Shown here piece by piece: positions 1 to 7,411 of a DNA stretch of 44,133 bases. Both the position numbers and the translations under genes were made by a program. How positions within the stretch are numbered: position 1 is the stretch's first letter; every line of letters starts with the position of its first letter. Origin of the DNA: Oscillospiraceae bacterium. Lineage in GTDB: Bacteria > Bacillota > Clostridia > Oscillospirales > Acutalibacteraceae. Under the pieces are notes generated by a model. The model was not told the DNA's origin, made no database searches, and was given only the letters and a program-made list of their open reading frames with translations. The stretch spans positions 1 through 44,133 of the forward strand of contig JAITOD010000030.1 in the NCBI GenBank assembly GCA_031290105.1, in the 5' to 3' direction.

Positions 1-236
1 CTGTCGTCACAGATGCCGCAGCAAGGACATCCGAAACAGTCGCCGTCGCAGTCCGTGCCGGAGACCGGGCAGTTTTCGCAGTCGCTGTCACATTGGAAAT
101 TCTCCAAATCGTCCGACAGCACCGGCCGCACAATCAGCGCGCCGTCATCGGTCAGATAGGTCTGGATGATGCTGTCCTCGGTGATGCCGAGCGCCTCGTA
201 GTCCTCCACCGGGACGGGGATAAATCTAAATTCCAT
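1..236 (-). CDS. Partial Cys-rich element protein, AbrB-like N-terminus
   Basis: Starts at ATG 236-234 and runs off the left edge, so only the first 78 residues are visible. The N-terminal ~45 residues (MEFRFIPVPVEDYEALGI...) have the beta-rich, acidic look of an AbrB/SpoVT-like swapped-hairpin domain; this is inferred from resemblance. From about residue 48 the protein is very rich in Cys, Asp and Gly (CDSDCENCP and CFGCPCCG), suggesting metal binding. The start lies inside the end of the adenine methyltransferase gene (11-nt overlap), so the two are probably translationally coupled. Small proteins of this kind occur as cargo in clostridial integrative elements. Function unknown. Confidence 0.6.
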   Translation of the reverse strand, partial: MEFRFIPVPVEDYEALGITEDSIIQTYLTDDGALIVRPVLSDDLENFQCDSDCENCPVSGTDCDGDCFGCPCCGICDD

Positions 237-1086
237 TAAAAATCACGTTCCTTTCATCGATTTCGGATTCCGCCTCGCCCCACAGGGTCATCTGGCGGGA
301 TGAGTTGATTTTGGCGAATAAATCGTAGTTGCCGATGATCAGCTCGCCGTACTGCTTGCCGCCCTCATACCGCTGGGCGATGTTGTTCAGCCGGGTGGCG
401 GCGAGGATCATAAAGCCGGGCTTTGCGTACAACTCCATGATCTCATCGCAGTGGTTGTAGCCGAGTAAAATCTTTCCGGTCGCCTGTGAAATCAGCTCAA
501 ACAGGCGGAAATGATCATCCTTTGTAAAGCCGACATTTTCGTAGTAATCCTCGGTTTCAAAATACGGCGGGTCGCAGTAAAACAGCGTGTCGGTAGCGTC
601 ATGTTGCAAAAACAGCGGCTCGAAATCCTTGTTTTCGATGACGACATTCTGCAGCCGCGCGCTGGCCGCCAAAATCGCCGGGAAGCGGCTCCACATCGAC
701 CGGGGAGCCCCGCCGAAGCTGGTCACGCCCGCCGCGTAGCTCTGCAGCACGTTCTGATAATATTTCGCCGCCATTTTCACATCGGGAATTTCAAACGCCT
801 GCCGCAGAATCTCCCGGTTGTACCTGAAATCCTCCCGCGAGTTGAGGGTAAATTCCAGCGCGGCGATCAGCGGTTCGGGGAACTCCCGCACACAGCGGAA
901 AAAATTACACAGCAGATGGTTTTTGTCGTTGTAGATTTCATGGTGGCTGTCGGGGTCTTTGTGAAACAGCAGCGCCCCGCCGCCGCCGAACACCTCGACA
1001 TATTTTTGGAAGAACTGCGGGAACAGCGACACCAGAATCGCCGTCAGCGCCTGTTTGCCGCCCATCCAAGGCATTGGTGGTTTCAT
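226..1086 (-). CDS. Dam-type (D12 class) DNA adenine N6-methyltransferase
   Basis: 286 aa, complete. Transfers a methyl group from SAM to N6 of adenine in DNA. The N-terminal PWMGGK stretch (residues 6-11) and the VEVFGGGGALLF segment (30-41) form the SAM-binding motif I region. The catalytic D-P-P-Y (FYCDPPYFETEDYY) lies near residue 170. Length and order match the D12 (MethyltransfD12) class. The start is supported by AAAGGAG 6 nt upstream of ATG. No restriction endonuclease gene is visible beside it, so it looks like an orphan methyltransferase of a mobile element. It could protect the element from host restriction or mark its DNA (inference). Target sequence not predictable. Confidence 0.9.
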   Translation of the reverse strand: MKPPMPWMGGKQALTAILVSLFPQFFQKYVEVFGGGGALLFHKDPDSHHEIYNDKNHLLCNFFRCVREFPEPLIAALEFTLNSREDFRYNREILRQAFEIPDVKMAAKYYQNVLQSYAAGVTSFGGAPRSMWSRFPAILAASARLQNVVIENKDFEPLFLQHDATDTLFYCDPPYFETEDYYENVGFTKDDHFRLFELISQATGKILLGYNHCDEIMELYAKPGFMILAATRLNNIAQRYEGGKQYGELIIGNYDLFAKINSSRQMTLWGEAESEIDERNVIFNGI

Positions 1087-1136
1087 TCGCGCTCCTTTCC
1101 GCGGCCGCTTGTGTGTGAGCGCAGAAAAGAGAACAT

Positions 1137-1177
1137 AAAAAAAGGAGCCGCCCTGTGTTCACACACAAAACGACTCC
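1137..1177 (-). terminator. Intrinsic terminator between the 1211 gene and the adenine methyltransferase
   Basis: On the minus strand GGAGTCG (1177-1171) pairs with CGGCTCC (1150-1144), with an inner TGTGT/ACACA helix, and is followed by seven T (1143-1137). It sits just after the stop of the 1211-1801 gene and before the methyltransferase ribosome binding site, so the downstream genes may be expressed at a lower level or from their own promoter. Confidence 0.65.
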
Positions 1178-1210
1178 GCTATAATATTGATATTTTTATT
1201 GCTCTGCAAT

Positions 1211-1801
1211 TTATTGCATGGTCATGCCCTGATCCTCGTCATCGCTGTAGTCCTCATCTTCATCGCCGCCCGCCGACACCGGGTTGACATACTCCATAAT
1301 GATGCCCAGCGCCTCGTCATAACTGCCGGAGGTAAAGGCGCGGGCGCTCATTTCTTTGGCTTCGTCCCGCAGTCCGTGATCTTTCAGCGTCCGGGATGCG
1401 ATGCCGATAATGCTGAACACATTGCCGTCCGCGCCGATGATCGGGGCGTTGGGCAATTGCTTTTCCTGCGGCGTATTTTCACTGACACCCAAGGCGTTCA
1501 CCCGGTAATCCGAAAGCCAGGTGCCGCCGAAGGTTTCGCGGGATTTCAGCCGCCACATGGCAAGCCTCCCGATGTCCAAATCCACGCCGTCCATATTGAA
1601 CAGCAGATTGGTGCGGCCGTCATGCTCGAAAGCGGACACATCGGTGAAGACGGTGCCGTTTTTCAGGATACCCTCCCGCGTAAGCATTAAGTTGATACCG
1701 TCCGCCCATTCGTCCAAATCGCCGCCGCAGCCTTGGAGGACGAGTCCCTCGCTATCGGTCATGCGGCGCAAGTCGTCGGTTGTGATTTTCCTGATTGTCA
1801 T
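1211..1801 (-). CDS. Conserved integrative-element protein, unknown function
   Basis: 196 aa, soluble. Begins MTIRKITTDDLRRMTDSEGL, contains the segment LQGCGGDLDEWADGIN (about residues 22-37), and ends in an acidic tail (DEDEDYSDDEDQG). No signal peptide or membrane segment. I recognise this as a type of protein carried next to DUF4314 and methyltransferase genes in clostridial conjugative elements, but no catalytic motif is apparent. Its ATG overlaps the stop of the broken upstream gene by one base (TGATG), a normal coupling arrangement. The acidic tail ending DQGMTMQ resembles the C-termini of the upstream genes (DEGMTMT, DQGMGGMN). Confidence 0.6.
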   Translation of the reverse strand: MTIRKITTDDLRRMTDSEGLVLQGCGGDLDEWADGINLMLTREGILKNGTVFTDVSAFEHDGRTNLLFNMDGVDLDIGRLAMWRLKSRETFGGTWLSDYRVNALGVSENTPQEKQLPNAPIIGADGNVFSIIGIASRTLKDHGLRDEAKEMSARAFTSGSYDEALGIIMEYVNPVSAGGDEDEDYSDDEDQGMTMQ

Positions 1802-2680
1802 CAGTTCATCCCTCCCATGCCCTGATCCTCGGATTCGTCCTCGTCATTTTCATCCACATAGGCGGTGCGGAGCGCATCCTCGCCCAATTCCTCCAGAATA
1901 TTGTTGAAGTCGCTCCAGTCTTCACATGGCCGTGTGCCGAACTTCTTGCAGAGATTTTCGTAATAGGCGAGGTCGTCGTCCGGCTCGGCCAGCGAAGTGT
2001 TCAGCTGTAAAAACGCTTGATTGTGCTTCATGTCCCGGCAGAGGCTGGCGGGGGTAGCCCTCGGTATAGTCGGTCTGAAAATCCGGCGAGGTGTAGAGTT
2101 CATCGGCACTGAGGATTTCGTCCGGGTCGACATAGACATAATTGCCAAGTTTATCATCATAGTACAAATGATAATCGGCGAGCGACACGTCCATGATATC
2201 AGCCGCCATCTCATACGCTTCTTTGCTGCCGCCGGTCGGCACATCATACTCGATCTATTCGCCGTTTGCGTAGGTGATTTCGCCCACGTTCATGCCGATG
2301 TCCTCGTCCGCCCACTGGTGTTGAAACTGCGCGTCCGGGTACATTTCGGACAGCTTTTGGATCACCGGCTCCGGTCTGCTCCAAGCGGTATAAAAGCAGA
2401 TTTCATTCCCATCGGCGTATTCGGGAAAGTTTTCATACCCGTAAGCGTTCCATTTCGTTCCGTAATTCTCTATCTGCCAGTCCAGAAGCGTGTTCTTGCC
2501 GTAGAGCGCAACCTCTTTCGGGCCTACATCGCCTCGGTAAATTCCGGGAGGGGGCGGTATTATCTTTTCAAAGTCAATCGAGCCAATTCCTTTGTTCTCC
2601 ATCCTGATCGCTTCCAGAATCTCACGGCTGAGTCCCTCGTCGCAGATGACGGTGAGGCGGTTTGTAATGTTGTTTGCCAT
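1801..2680 (-). pseudogene. Broken Api92/DUF1281-like ferredoxin-fold element gene (amber stop plus frameshift)
   Basis: The intact N-terminal part (2680-2255, 141 aa) begins MANNITNRLTVICDEGLS and carries the GIGSIDFEKI, NYGTKWNAYGYENF and QHQWADEDIGMNVGE segments typical of Api92-like/DUF1281 ferredoxin-fold proteins of phages and integrative elements. It ends at TAG 2257-2255, but the same frame continues without a gap (IEYDVPTGGSKEAYEMAADI). A second lesion is a run of five G (2050-2054 on the plus strand); removing one base joins this frame to the last ~80 residues, which end at the TGA at 1803-1801. The ancestral protein was therefore ~290 aa. The N-terminal fragment may still be made. 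A single-base homopolymer error in assembly could explain the frameshift but not the amber codon. Confidence 0.75.
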
Positions 2681-2681
2681 G

Positions 2682-3800
2682 TCAGTTTTCCTCGCTTTCC
2701 AGTAAATTTATTTCTTCACAGGCGACACGGAGTTTTGTACCCAAATCAGCCACCACTGGAACCATGATTGAATTCCCGGCTAATTTGTATAATTTTGAAT
2801 CCGACTTGACGACATCATGAACCTTGAAAAACTGATTGTCCATAAAGCCCTGAAGCCTAAAAGTTTCCTGCAGGCAGAGCCTTCTGATGCGTCCTTTATG
2901 AACAATTCCGTGGCGATCTGTCGCAGTAATCACAAAAGCCGGCGAACCCGCTTGACGGAATCGTCGGCCTTGCCGGACGAGTTCTTTTGTGGGATTGATG
3001 CAGGGATAGGTGCCGGAATTCTCAATCAGCACACCGGATTTTTCACCTTTCCGGTTGCCGATTCCGCTGTCATACCGGGCGATGAGACACCGGGATTCCT
3101 CGGTAATCTTCGGCTGTGCGTTCAGGTCGATGAAGTACATCCCGGTTTTTGCCGAGCCGCCTCCGCCGCCCGCCATCTGGGTACAGGCGGCGCCGTTTAC
3201 ATCGTAGACTCTGTTCCACTGACCTCGGTCGATAATTTTTCTAAGAGCCGTGCCGCCGCCGAGTCCGAGAGGAAATATTCTTCCGAGCAGTCGGGGATCA
3301 GTAGATCCGACAGCAAAAAGCCTGATCCTTCGTTGCGGGAGATAAGCCGAGCCGTCAATACATTGCCACTGGACATGATACCCCAGTTCAGAAAGCCGGT
3401 CGAGGATGGTCGCAAACACCCGCGAGGAGTCAATCGTTGTGATTGTGGGAACATTTTCAAGGATAAAAAGTGGAGGCTTCCGGGCTTCAAGAAGCTTGGC
3501 GTAGTAAAAAAAGAGCTGTCCCCGCTCGTCGCTGAATGCCAATTTTTTCCCTGCTGCTGAGAAGGATTGGCAGGGTATGCCGCCGACAAGTAAGTCAAAA
3601 TCGGGAATAGCGTTTGTATCAAGGGTTCGTGCGTCATCGTGAAAAAATTCTCCTTTCGTTTGATATAGGGTGCGGTAGGCGGTTTGGGCGGTCTTATCGA
3701 TCTCGCACCAGCCGATTGGCTCGTAGCCGCCCGCTTGGGCAAATCCGGTGCGGAACGCTCCCAGCCCGGAACAGTAGTCGAAAAAGCGGATGTTTCTCAT
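2682..3800 (-). CDS. DNA (cytosine-5-)-methyltransferase
   Basis: 372 aa, complete. Methylates C5 of cytosine in DNA using SAM. Motif I is FFDYCSGLGAFRTGF (6-20). The catalytic motif IV is GGIPCQSFS with Cys77, motif VI is ENV (115-117), motif VIII is QRRIRLFAVG, and motif X is LAGNSIMVPVV near the C-terminus. The variable target-recognition region lies between about residues 190 and 300. Its ATG overlaps the stop of the DUF4314 gene (ATGA), and the next gene starts 1 bp after its stop. No cognate endonuclease is visible, so it is an orphan within the mobile element. Confidence 0.93.
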   Translation of the reverse strand: MRNIRFFDYCSGLGAFRTGFAQAGGYEPIGWCEIDKTAQTAYRTLYQTKGEFFHDDARTLDTNAIPDFDLLVGGIPCQSFSAAGKKLAFSDERGQLFFYYAKLLEARKPPLFILENVPTITTIDSSRVFATILDRLSELGYHVQWQCIDGSAYLPQRRIRLFAVGSTDPRLLGRIFPLGLGGGTALRKIIDRGQWNRVYDVNGAACTQMAGGGGGSAKTGMYFIDLNAQPKITEESRCLIARYDSGIGNRKGEKSGVLIENSGTYPCINPTKELVRQGRRFRQAGSPAFVITATDRHGIVHKGRIRRLCLQETFRLQGFMDNQFFKVHDVVKSDSKLYKLAGNSIMVPVVADLGTKLRVACEEINLLESEEN

Positions 3801-4084
3801 GTCATCGTCATCCCCTCATCCTGTTCTTGCTGTTCTTCCATGATTTCTTCGGGGGTCAGCGCCCGAAACGAGTCTTCGCCGGGGAGAAGTGACAGAGAGC
3901 GGTTGTTGTCCCAAGCCATGAGTAAACTCGGCTGGTCATCGTGGCCGCATACAGTCCCGCGCAAGCCGGTTGGCATTCCGGGTTCGTAGTTGCATAGAGA
4001 ATTAAGTTCAATTCGTGTCCCGATGGGATAGCGTTTGGCGAGGCGTTCACGGGCTTCCCGCCCACCTAATTTGAAGTTTGGCAT
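3797..4084 (-). CDS. DUF4314 domain protein
   Basis: 95 aa using ATG 4084-4082 (MPNFKLGG), which has AAAGGA 10 nt upstream. A longer open frame to 4129 has no ribosome binding site and overlaps a terminator hairpin. The core from residue ~21 (GTRIELNSL, then GLRGTVCGHDDQPSLLMAWDN) is the small beta-barrel DUF4314 family found almost only in conjugative elements and prophages of Firmicutes. The acidic C-terminus (EEQQEQDEGMTMT) is coupled by ATGA to the cytosine methyltransferase. Role unknown. It appears to be the first gene of the element operon in this window. Confidence 0.8.
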   Translation of the reverse strand: MPNFKLGGREARERLAKRYPIGTRIELNSLCNYEPGMPTGLRGTVCGHDDQPSLLMAWDNNRSLSLLPGEDSFRALTPEEIMEEQQEQDEGMTMT

Positions 4085-4111
4085 GGTATCAAAATCCTTT
4101 CCGTTTGAAAT

Positions 4112-4144
4112 AGAAAAAGCCGCCAGCATTTGATTGCTGACGGC
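4112..4144 (-). terminator. Intrinsic terminator-like hairpin upstream of DUF4314
   Basis: Minus strand: GCCGTCAGCA (4144-4135) and TGCTGGCGGC (4128-4119) form a 10-bp stem with one mismatch and a 6-nt loop, followed by five T (4118-4114). It lies 30 nt upstream of the DUF4314 start. It could stop transcription entering the element from the tRNA-Tyr side, or act as an attenuator in the leader of the element operon. Confidence 0.6.
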
Positions 4145-4276
4145 GATTTGAAGTGGTGCTTATTTGATTGAAGGGTTTTCGTGATTTGGGGATGTGCGAG
4201 TTCGAATCTATCCTGTTGGTCGAAAAGCCCGATTTGCAGTATTTTTCAAACCTTTCAAGATCGGCTTCTGAAAACG

Positions 4277-4307
4277 CTTGAAACCCGCTCTGCAAGCGGG
4301 TTTCAAG
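4277..4307 (-). terminator. Hairpin downstream of tRNA-Tyr
   Basis: A perfect 13-bp inverted repeat (4277-4289 and 4295-4307; arm CTTGAAACCCGCT) with a 5-nt loop. On the minus strand it is followed by CGTTTTC, so it is a plausible but T-poor terminator for the tRNA-Tyr transcript. An alternative is a site connected with the integration junction. Confidence 0.45.
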
Positions 4308-4335
4308 GTGGGCGATCTTTTTAATCAAACCCTTT

Positions 4336-4420
4336 TGGTGGGAGAGGGTGGATTCGAACCACCGAAGTTGAAAACAACAGATTTACAGTCTGCCCCCTTT
4401 GGCCACTCGGGAACTCTCCC
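4336..4420 (-). tRNA. tRNA-Tyr (GTA)
   Basis: Class II tRNA of 85 nt including an encoded CCA. The acceptor stem GGGAGAG/CTCTCCC is perfect, the anticodon loop is CTGTAAA with anticodon GTA, there is a long variable arm, and the T arm GGTGG-TTCGAAT-CCACC is intact. It has its own strong promoter. Its 3' end faces the mobile-element genes at lower coordinates, so it is a plausible integration target. Confidence 0.95.
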
Positions 4421-4445
4421 ATTCCTAAAGTCCCAAACCCCGATG

Positions 4446-4474
4446 AGTATACCACATTCTGCGGCGCTTGTCAA
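4446..4474 (-). promoter_or_regulatory. Promoter of tRNA-Tyr
   Basis: -35 TTGACA (4474-4469), 17-bp spacer, -10 TATACT (4451-4446), about 26 bp upstream of the tRNA 5' end. Confidence 0.85.
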
Positions 4475-4547
4475 GCAGACGGCAAGCACGCCGCTCTCAA
4501 ACATAAACACGGCTATTGTGTTCAAACGTTTGCTTGAATTACTGCAG

Positions 4548-5333
4548 CTACAGCAACGCTGGAAGCATGAGAGCGACCGACGGTATAAACCACTTGTTGC
4601 CAACCTTGATCACAAGGTCGTGCCCAGAGTAGTCGTGATAGTCGTTAGTATAAACCATGTCTTGGGAAATATTGTCGATATCCAGGAAGGTATATACATT
4701 CTCATCGCCTATCAAATCTCCAAGTGCAATAATGAGATCTTCTGCATTGTCTTCCATATACTTCCACACATTATCTTTGCTGATTTCCTGCCAAGTAATC
4801 TTGCCGAGGTATTTTTTCATGTCTGCGGCGCCTATGCTTGGAGTCTCTTCCTTAAACCGTATGGAAGCTTTTTCTAAAAGTATTTCCGCGTCTGTTGTGC
4901 CGTACTTTTTAAGTAATCGTTCCCTGTAGTCATCACTGCTGCCGTAGGCAAGCGCGGTTTCAATCAATTTTTCAGCCGTCCAGAGAGAATATTCGAACAT
5001 CTTCCTTAAATCTTTTTCTTCAAATAATGCTAACCAATATCCCTCCATAGCAGCTTCGGCGGTATTCGCAGTAAGCGTTTCTGCGGGGTCGGGCTCTTGC
5101 TCCTTCTGCGGCGCGTTGATAAATATCGCAATCACGCTCACTATAGCCACAACAAGCACCAGCGCACCGGCACCAATCGCCAAAAGCGGCTTGTTTATTG
5201 GCTTTTTAACCTTCGGCACGGCGTGCTGCTGCGCGGGCTGTTCTTGGGTCGGCGGCGCAGACAATGACGCGCCGCAAACACTGCAAAATACCGAGTCGTC
5301 ATCCGTCGTTGCGCCGCATTTGTTGCAAAACAT
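4548..5333 (-). CDS. Zinc-ribbon single-pass membrane protein, unknown function
   Basis: 261 aa using ATG 5333-5331 (MFCNKCGA), preceded by GGGAGA with 7-nt spacing; the longer frame to 5462 lacks such a site. The N-terminus is a zinc ribbon (CNKC ... CSVC, residues 3-24). A Pro/Gln/Lys linker follows, then one hydrophobic helix (about residues 50-72, LLAIGAGALVLVVAIVSVIA). The ~185-residue C-terminal domain is probably extracytoplasmic and acidic, with no motif I recognise. This layout is common for Firmicutes envelope-associated proteins. The promoter contains a palindromic block shared with the 10709-11350 gene. Confidence 0.75.
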   Translation of the reverse strand: MFCNKCGATTDDDSVFCSVCGASLSAPPTQEQPAQQHAVPKVKKPINKPLLAIGAGALVLVVAIVSVIAIFINAPQKEQEPDPAETLTANTAEAAMEGYWLALFEEKDLRKMFEYSLWTAEKLIETALAYGSSDDYRERLLKKYGTTDAEILLEKASIRFKEETPSIGAADMKKYLGKITWQEISKDNVWKYMEDNAEDLIIALGDLIGDENVYTFLDIDNISQDMVYTNDYHDYSGHDLVIKVGNKWFIPSVALMLPALL

Positions 5334-5366
5334 AATGTTCTCCCTATATTTCCAAAATCTTGTCAT

Positions 5367-5420
5367 ATTATAGCACATAGTTCCCCCGTATTTCTCTTGA
5401 AGAAATATAGAAAGTTTTTT
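5367..5420 (-). promoter_or_regulatory. Promoter with conserved palindromic block (copy 1)
   Basis: -10 TATAAT at 5372-5367. In place of a normal -35 box lies a block (5383-5420) that on the minus strand contains TATTTCT-N5-AGAAATA followed by CGGGGG. The same block, with a different 5-nt loop, precedes the gene at 10709-11350. Probably an operator or the site of an alternative sigma factor. Confidence 0.55.
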
Positions 5421-5578
5421 GCAATAATCCGCACAATAAAAGTAGAGGGCATTGTTTTGCACATTAAAGCCCCGTATCTACATCGTCAGTTTCAGCGTTG
5501 TGCGCGATAAATCATCACAGATGGTTATGGTACAAAGAAGAACTTGCAGTTATGAGTCATGCAACCCGAAATCCGGTA

Positions 5579-6379
5579 TCAGCAGCGCACGCCATACCGC
5601 GCCGCCTTTGGTATGCGGATTACGAACTCTGCGTATGCATCGTCCTCGCGCTTGGCATATTGCGGCTGAATGCCCGCCGCCCGCATGGTTTCTACTGCGC
5701 GTTCAATTGTCGTAACAAAAATCTGCACATCCTTAAATAGCGTCACCGGGATGGACTGCGGCGGCGTGAGCACCCGCGTTACAAGCCGTTCGGCATCATG
5801 CCCGCTGATGTGCTTTTCGCAGATTACCCGCGCAATACGGCGTGTCAGCTCCGCATTCGGCAAGCGCAGCAAGGCCTTGGCGTGTGCCGCATTACACCCC
5901 GCCGCCGCCAAGCTTCGCCGCGTGTCCTCAGGCAAGCGCAGTAGCTCCAGCCTCTCCGCCGCCGCATCTTCGGAGATTCCCAGCCGGTGCGCAGCCTCGC
6001 TCAGCGGCATGTCAGTTTGCGCCAAAAGCCGCCGCAGACCCTCCGCTTCTTCGTTAAAATCAAGCGTACGCCGCTGCAGATTTTCCAGCAGACACCACGT
6101 TGCCGCCGCGTCGTCATCCGCCTGACGCACAACGCACGGCACTGCCGCAAGCCCTGCCATACGCGCCGCGCGCAGCCGACGTTCCCCCGCAATCAGCTCG
6201 TATCGCCCGTTCCCCGATGCACGGACAGTCAGCGGCTGGAGAACGCCGTTTTCGCGTATGCTCTGCGCCAATAGCTCCAGCTCTGCCGGCGGAAACGCTT
6301 TGCGCGTCTGGTACGGACCGGGCACTATCTTCTTGTGCGGTATTTCCACAACTTTATTGGGCATTTTTTTTGACGGCAC
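5579..6379 (-). CDS. noc: ParB-family nucleoid occlusion protein Noc
   Basis: 266 aa from GTG 6379-6377, which has a G-run (AGGGGGG) about 8 nt upstream. Noc binds DNA sites across the chromosome and keeps the Z-ring off the nucleoid. The ParB CTPase/N-terminal domain is clear (PYQTRK; IRENGVLQPLTVR; the ELIAGERRLRAA nucleotide motif). It is followed by the LLENLQRR segment, a helix-turn-helix region (SEAAHRLGISEDAAAERLELL) and a C-terminal dimerisation part. It is assigned to Noc rather than Spo0J because it follows rsmG and no soj/parA gene is adjacent, as in Bacillus. An alternative is a second ParB paralog. Confidence 0.82.
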   Translation of the reverse strand: MPSKKMPNKVVEIPHKKIVPGPYQTRKAFPPAELELLAQSIRENGVLQPLTVRASGNGRYELIAGERRLRAARMAGLAAVPCVVRQADDDAAATWCLLENLQRRTLDFNEEAEGLRRLLAQTDMPLSEAAHRLGISEDAAAERLELLRLPEDTRRSLAAAGCNAAHAKALLRLPNAELTRRIARVICEKHISGHDAERLVTRVLTPPQSIPVTLFKDVQIFVTTIERAVETMRAAGIQPQYAKREDDAYAEFVIRIPKAARYGVRC

Positions 6380-6584
6380 AGGACGCACCCCCCTTTTTTG
6401 TTGCTATTTTATCGCACAATTGCGGCGCAGTGTGTCGAAATTCCGCAAACCCTATTTAGCTTATGCTTGTGATAAAACAGGACATATACTGCATCACCGG
6501 ACGTGTCATGAGAGGTCTCATTAATCGACTCGTGAATTTATAAAATATACTGTACATTTCAAGCATCGCAAACGCGCTCCGAAA

Positions 6585-7277
6585 TTACACGGCGATTGCA
6601 ATAACCCACCTCTCGCCGCAGTCCTCCGGCAGCGAAATGCGCACGCAGTCCGTGATTTTCCCGCCAAGCTTGCGCAACGCCGCCTCTGCCCCGGCAGCCT
6701 CATCCCGCGCGGCAGAACCCTTCATTGCAAGGAACGTGCCGCCTTTGCGCAAAAACGGCAGCGCATACCCGCAAAGCGCAGGCAGCGCCGCAACAGCCCG
6801 CGCCGTGACAACATCATACGCGCCGTACTCCGGATTCCCGCGCTTGCCCGCGTCCTCTGCCCGCGCATGGATAAATCGCGGCTGTGCAGGCGTTGCAAAC
6901 AACGCTCCGTCATTGTTTTGTGCGTAAATCTCCGCCAGCGTGCGCTCAATGAAAGTCAGCTTTTTGCGCGTCGAATCCAAAAAAGTGACGCGCAAATCCG
7001 GCCGTGCAAATAAGAGCGGTACGCCCGGAAAACCGCCGCCTGTGCCCAAATCCAGTACCCGCGCGGACTGCGGAAACTCGTGCACAAACAATAGCGAAAG
7101 ACTGTCCGCAAAATGCTTGAGCGTCACGCCGCGCGGTTCGGTTATGGCGGTCAGGTTCATGTGGGCGTTGGTCTCTAATAGGCGCTGCGCGTAAAGCTCC
7201 ATGCGCTCCGCTGCGTCCGCAGACAGCTCAAGCTCCGGCAGGACTTGCCGCAAAAGCTCCACATCAATGATTTGCAA
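6585..7277 (-). CDS. rsmG: 16S rRNA (guanine527-N7)-methyltransferase RsmG
   Basis: 230 aa from TTG 7277-7275, chosen because AAGGAG lies 6 nt upstream and the resulting length fits the family (~238 aa); the longer frame includes the promoter. Methylates G527 of 16S rRNA with SAM; loss gives low-level streptomycin resistance in other bacteria. The SAM motif VLDLGTGGGFPGVPL and the following FLDSTRKKLTF are diagnostic, as is VVTARAVAALPAL. It is co-oriented with noc 205 bp downstream, the classic Firmicutes pairing. Confidence 0.92.
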   Translation of the reverse strand: MQIIDVELLRQVLPELELSADAAERMELYAQRLLETNAHMNLTAITEPRGVTLKHFADSLSLLFVHEFPQSARVLDLGTGGGFPGVPLLFARPDLRVTFLDSTRKKLTFIERTLAEIYAQNNDGALFATPAQPRFIHARAEDAGKRGNPEYGAYDVVTARAVAALPALCGYALPFLRKGGTFLAMKGSAARDEAAGAEAALRKLGGKITDCVRISLPEDCGERWVIAIAV

Positions 7278-7382
7278 TCGCTGCTCCTTCGGGTCGTGTC
7301 TTTGAGGCTGACAGACGTTCTTGACTCCGCAGGAGCGGTACTCCGTCTCTTGACAGCCAAACTTCCTGCGGGCGTTGCTTGT

Positions 7383-7411
7383 ATTATACCACATCGGCAG
7401 TGTTTTGTCAC
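7383..7411 (-). promoter_or_regulatory. Promoter of rsmG
   Basis: -35 GTGACA (7411-7406), 17-bp spacer, -10 TATAAT (7388-7383) on the minus strand. Confidence 0.7.

Noticed and set aside
511..1287. 258-aa plus-strand open frame
   Set aside because: Antisense shadow of the Dam methyltransferase, whose motifs are complete; the shadow has no domain pattern.
2255..2257. Amber codon followed by in-frame continuation: possible stop-codon recoding
   Set aside because: The same gene also has a separate frameshift, so ordinary decay (or sequence error) explains it; no recoding element or pyrrolysine machinery is seen.
4190..4225. tRNA-like T-loop sequence GTTCGAATC on the plus strand
   Set aside because: The flanking bases do not form a T stem and no acceptor or anticodon arm can be found; probably chance.
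4089..4328. 79-aa minus-strand open frame between DUF4314 and tRNA-Tyr
   Set aside because: It overlaps two hairpins, has no ribosome binding site and no recognisable protein pattern.
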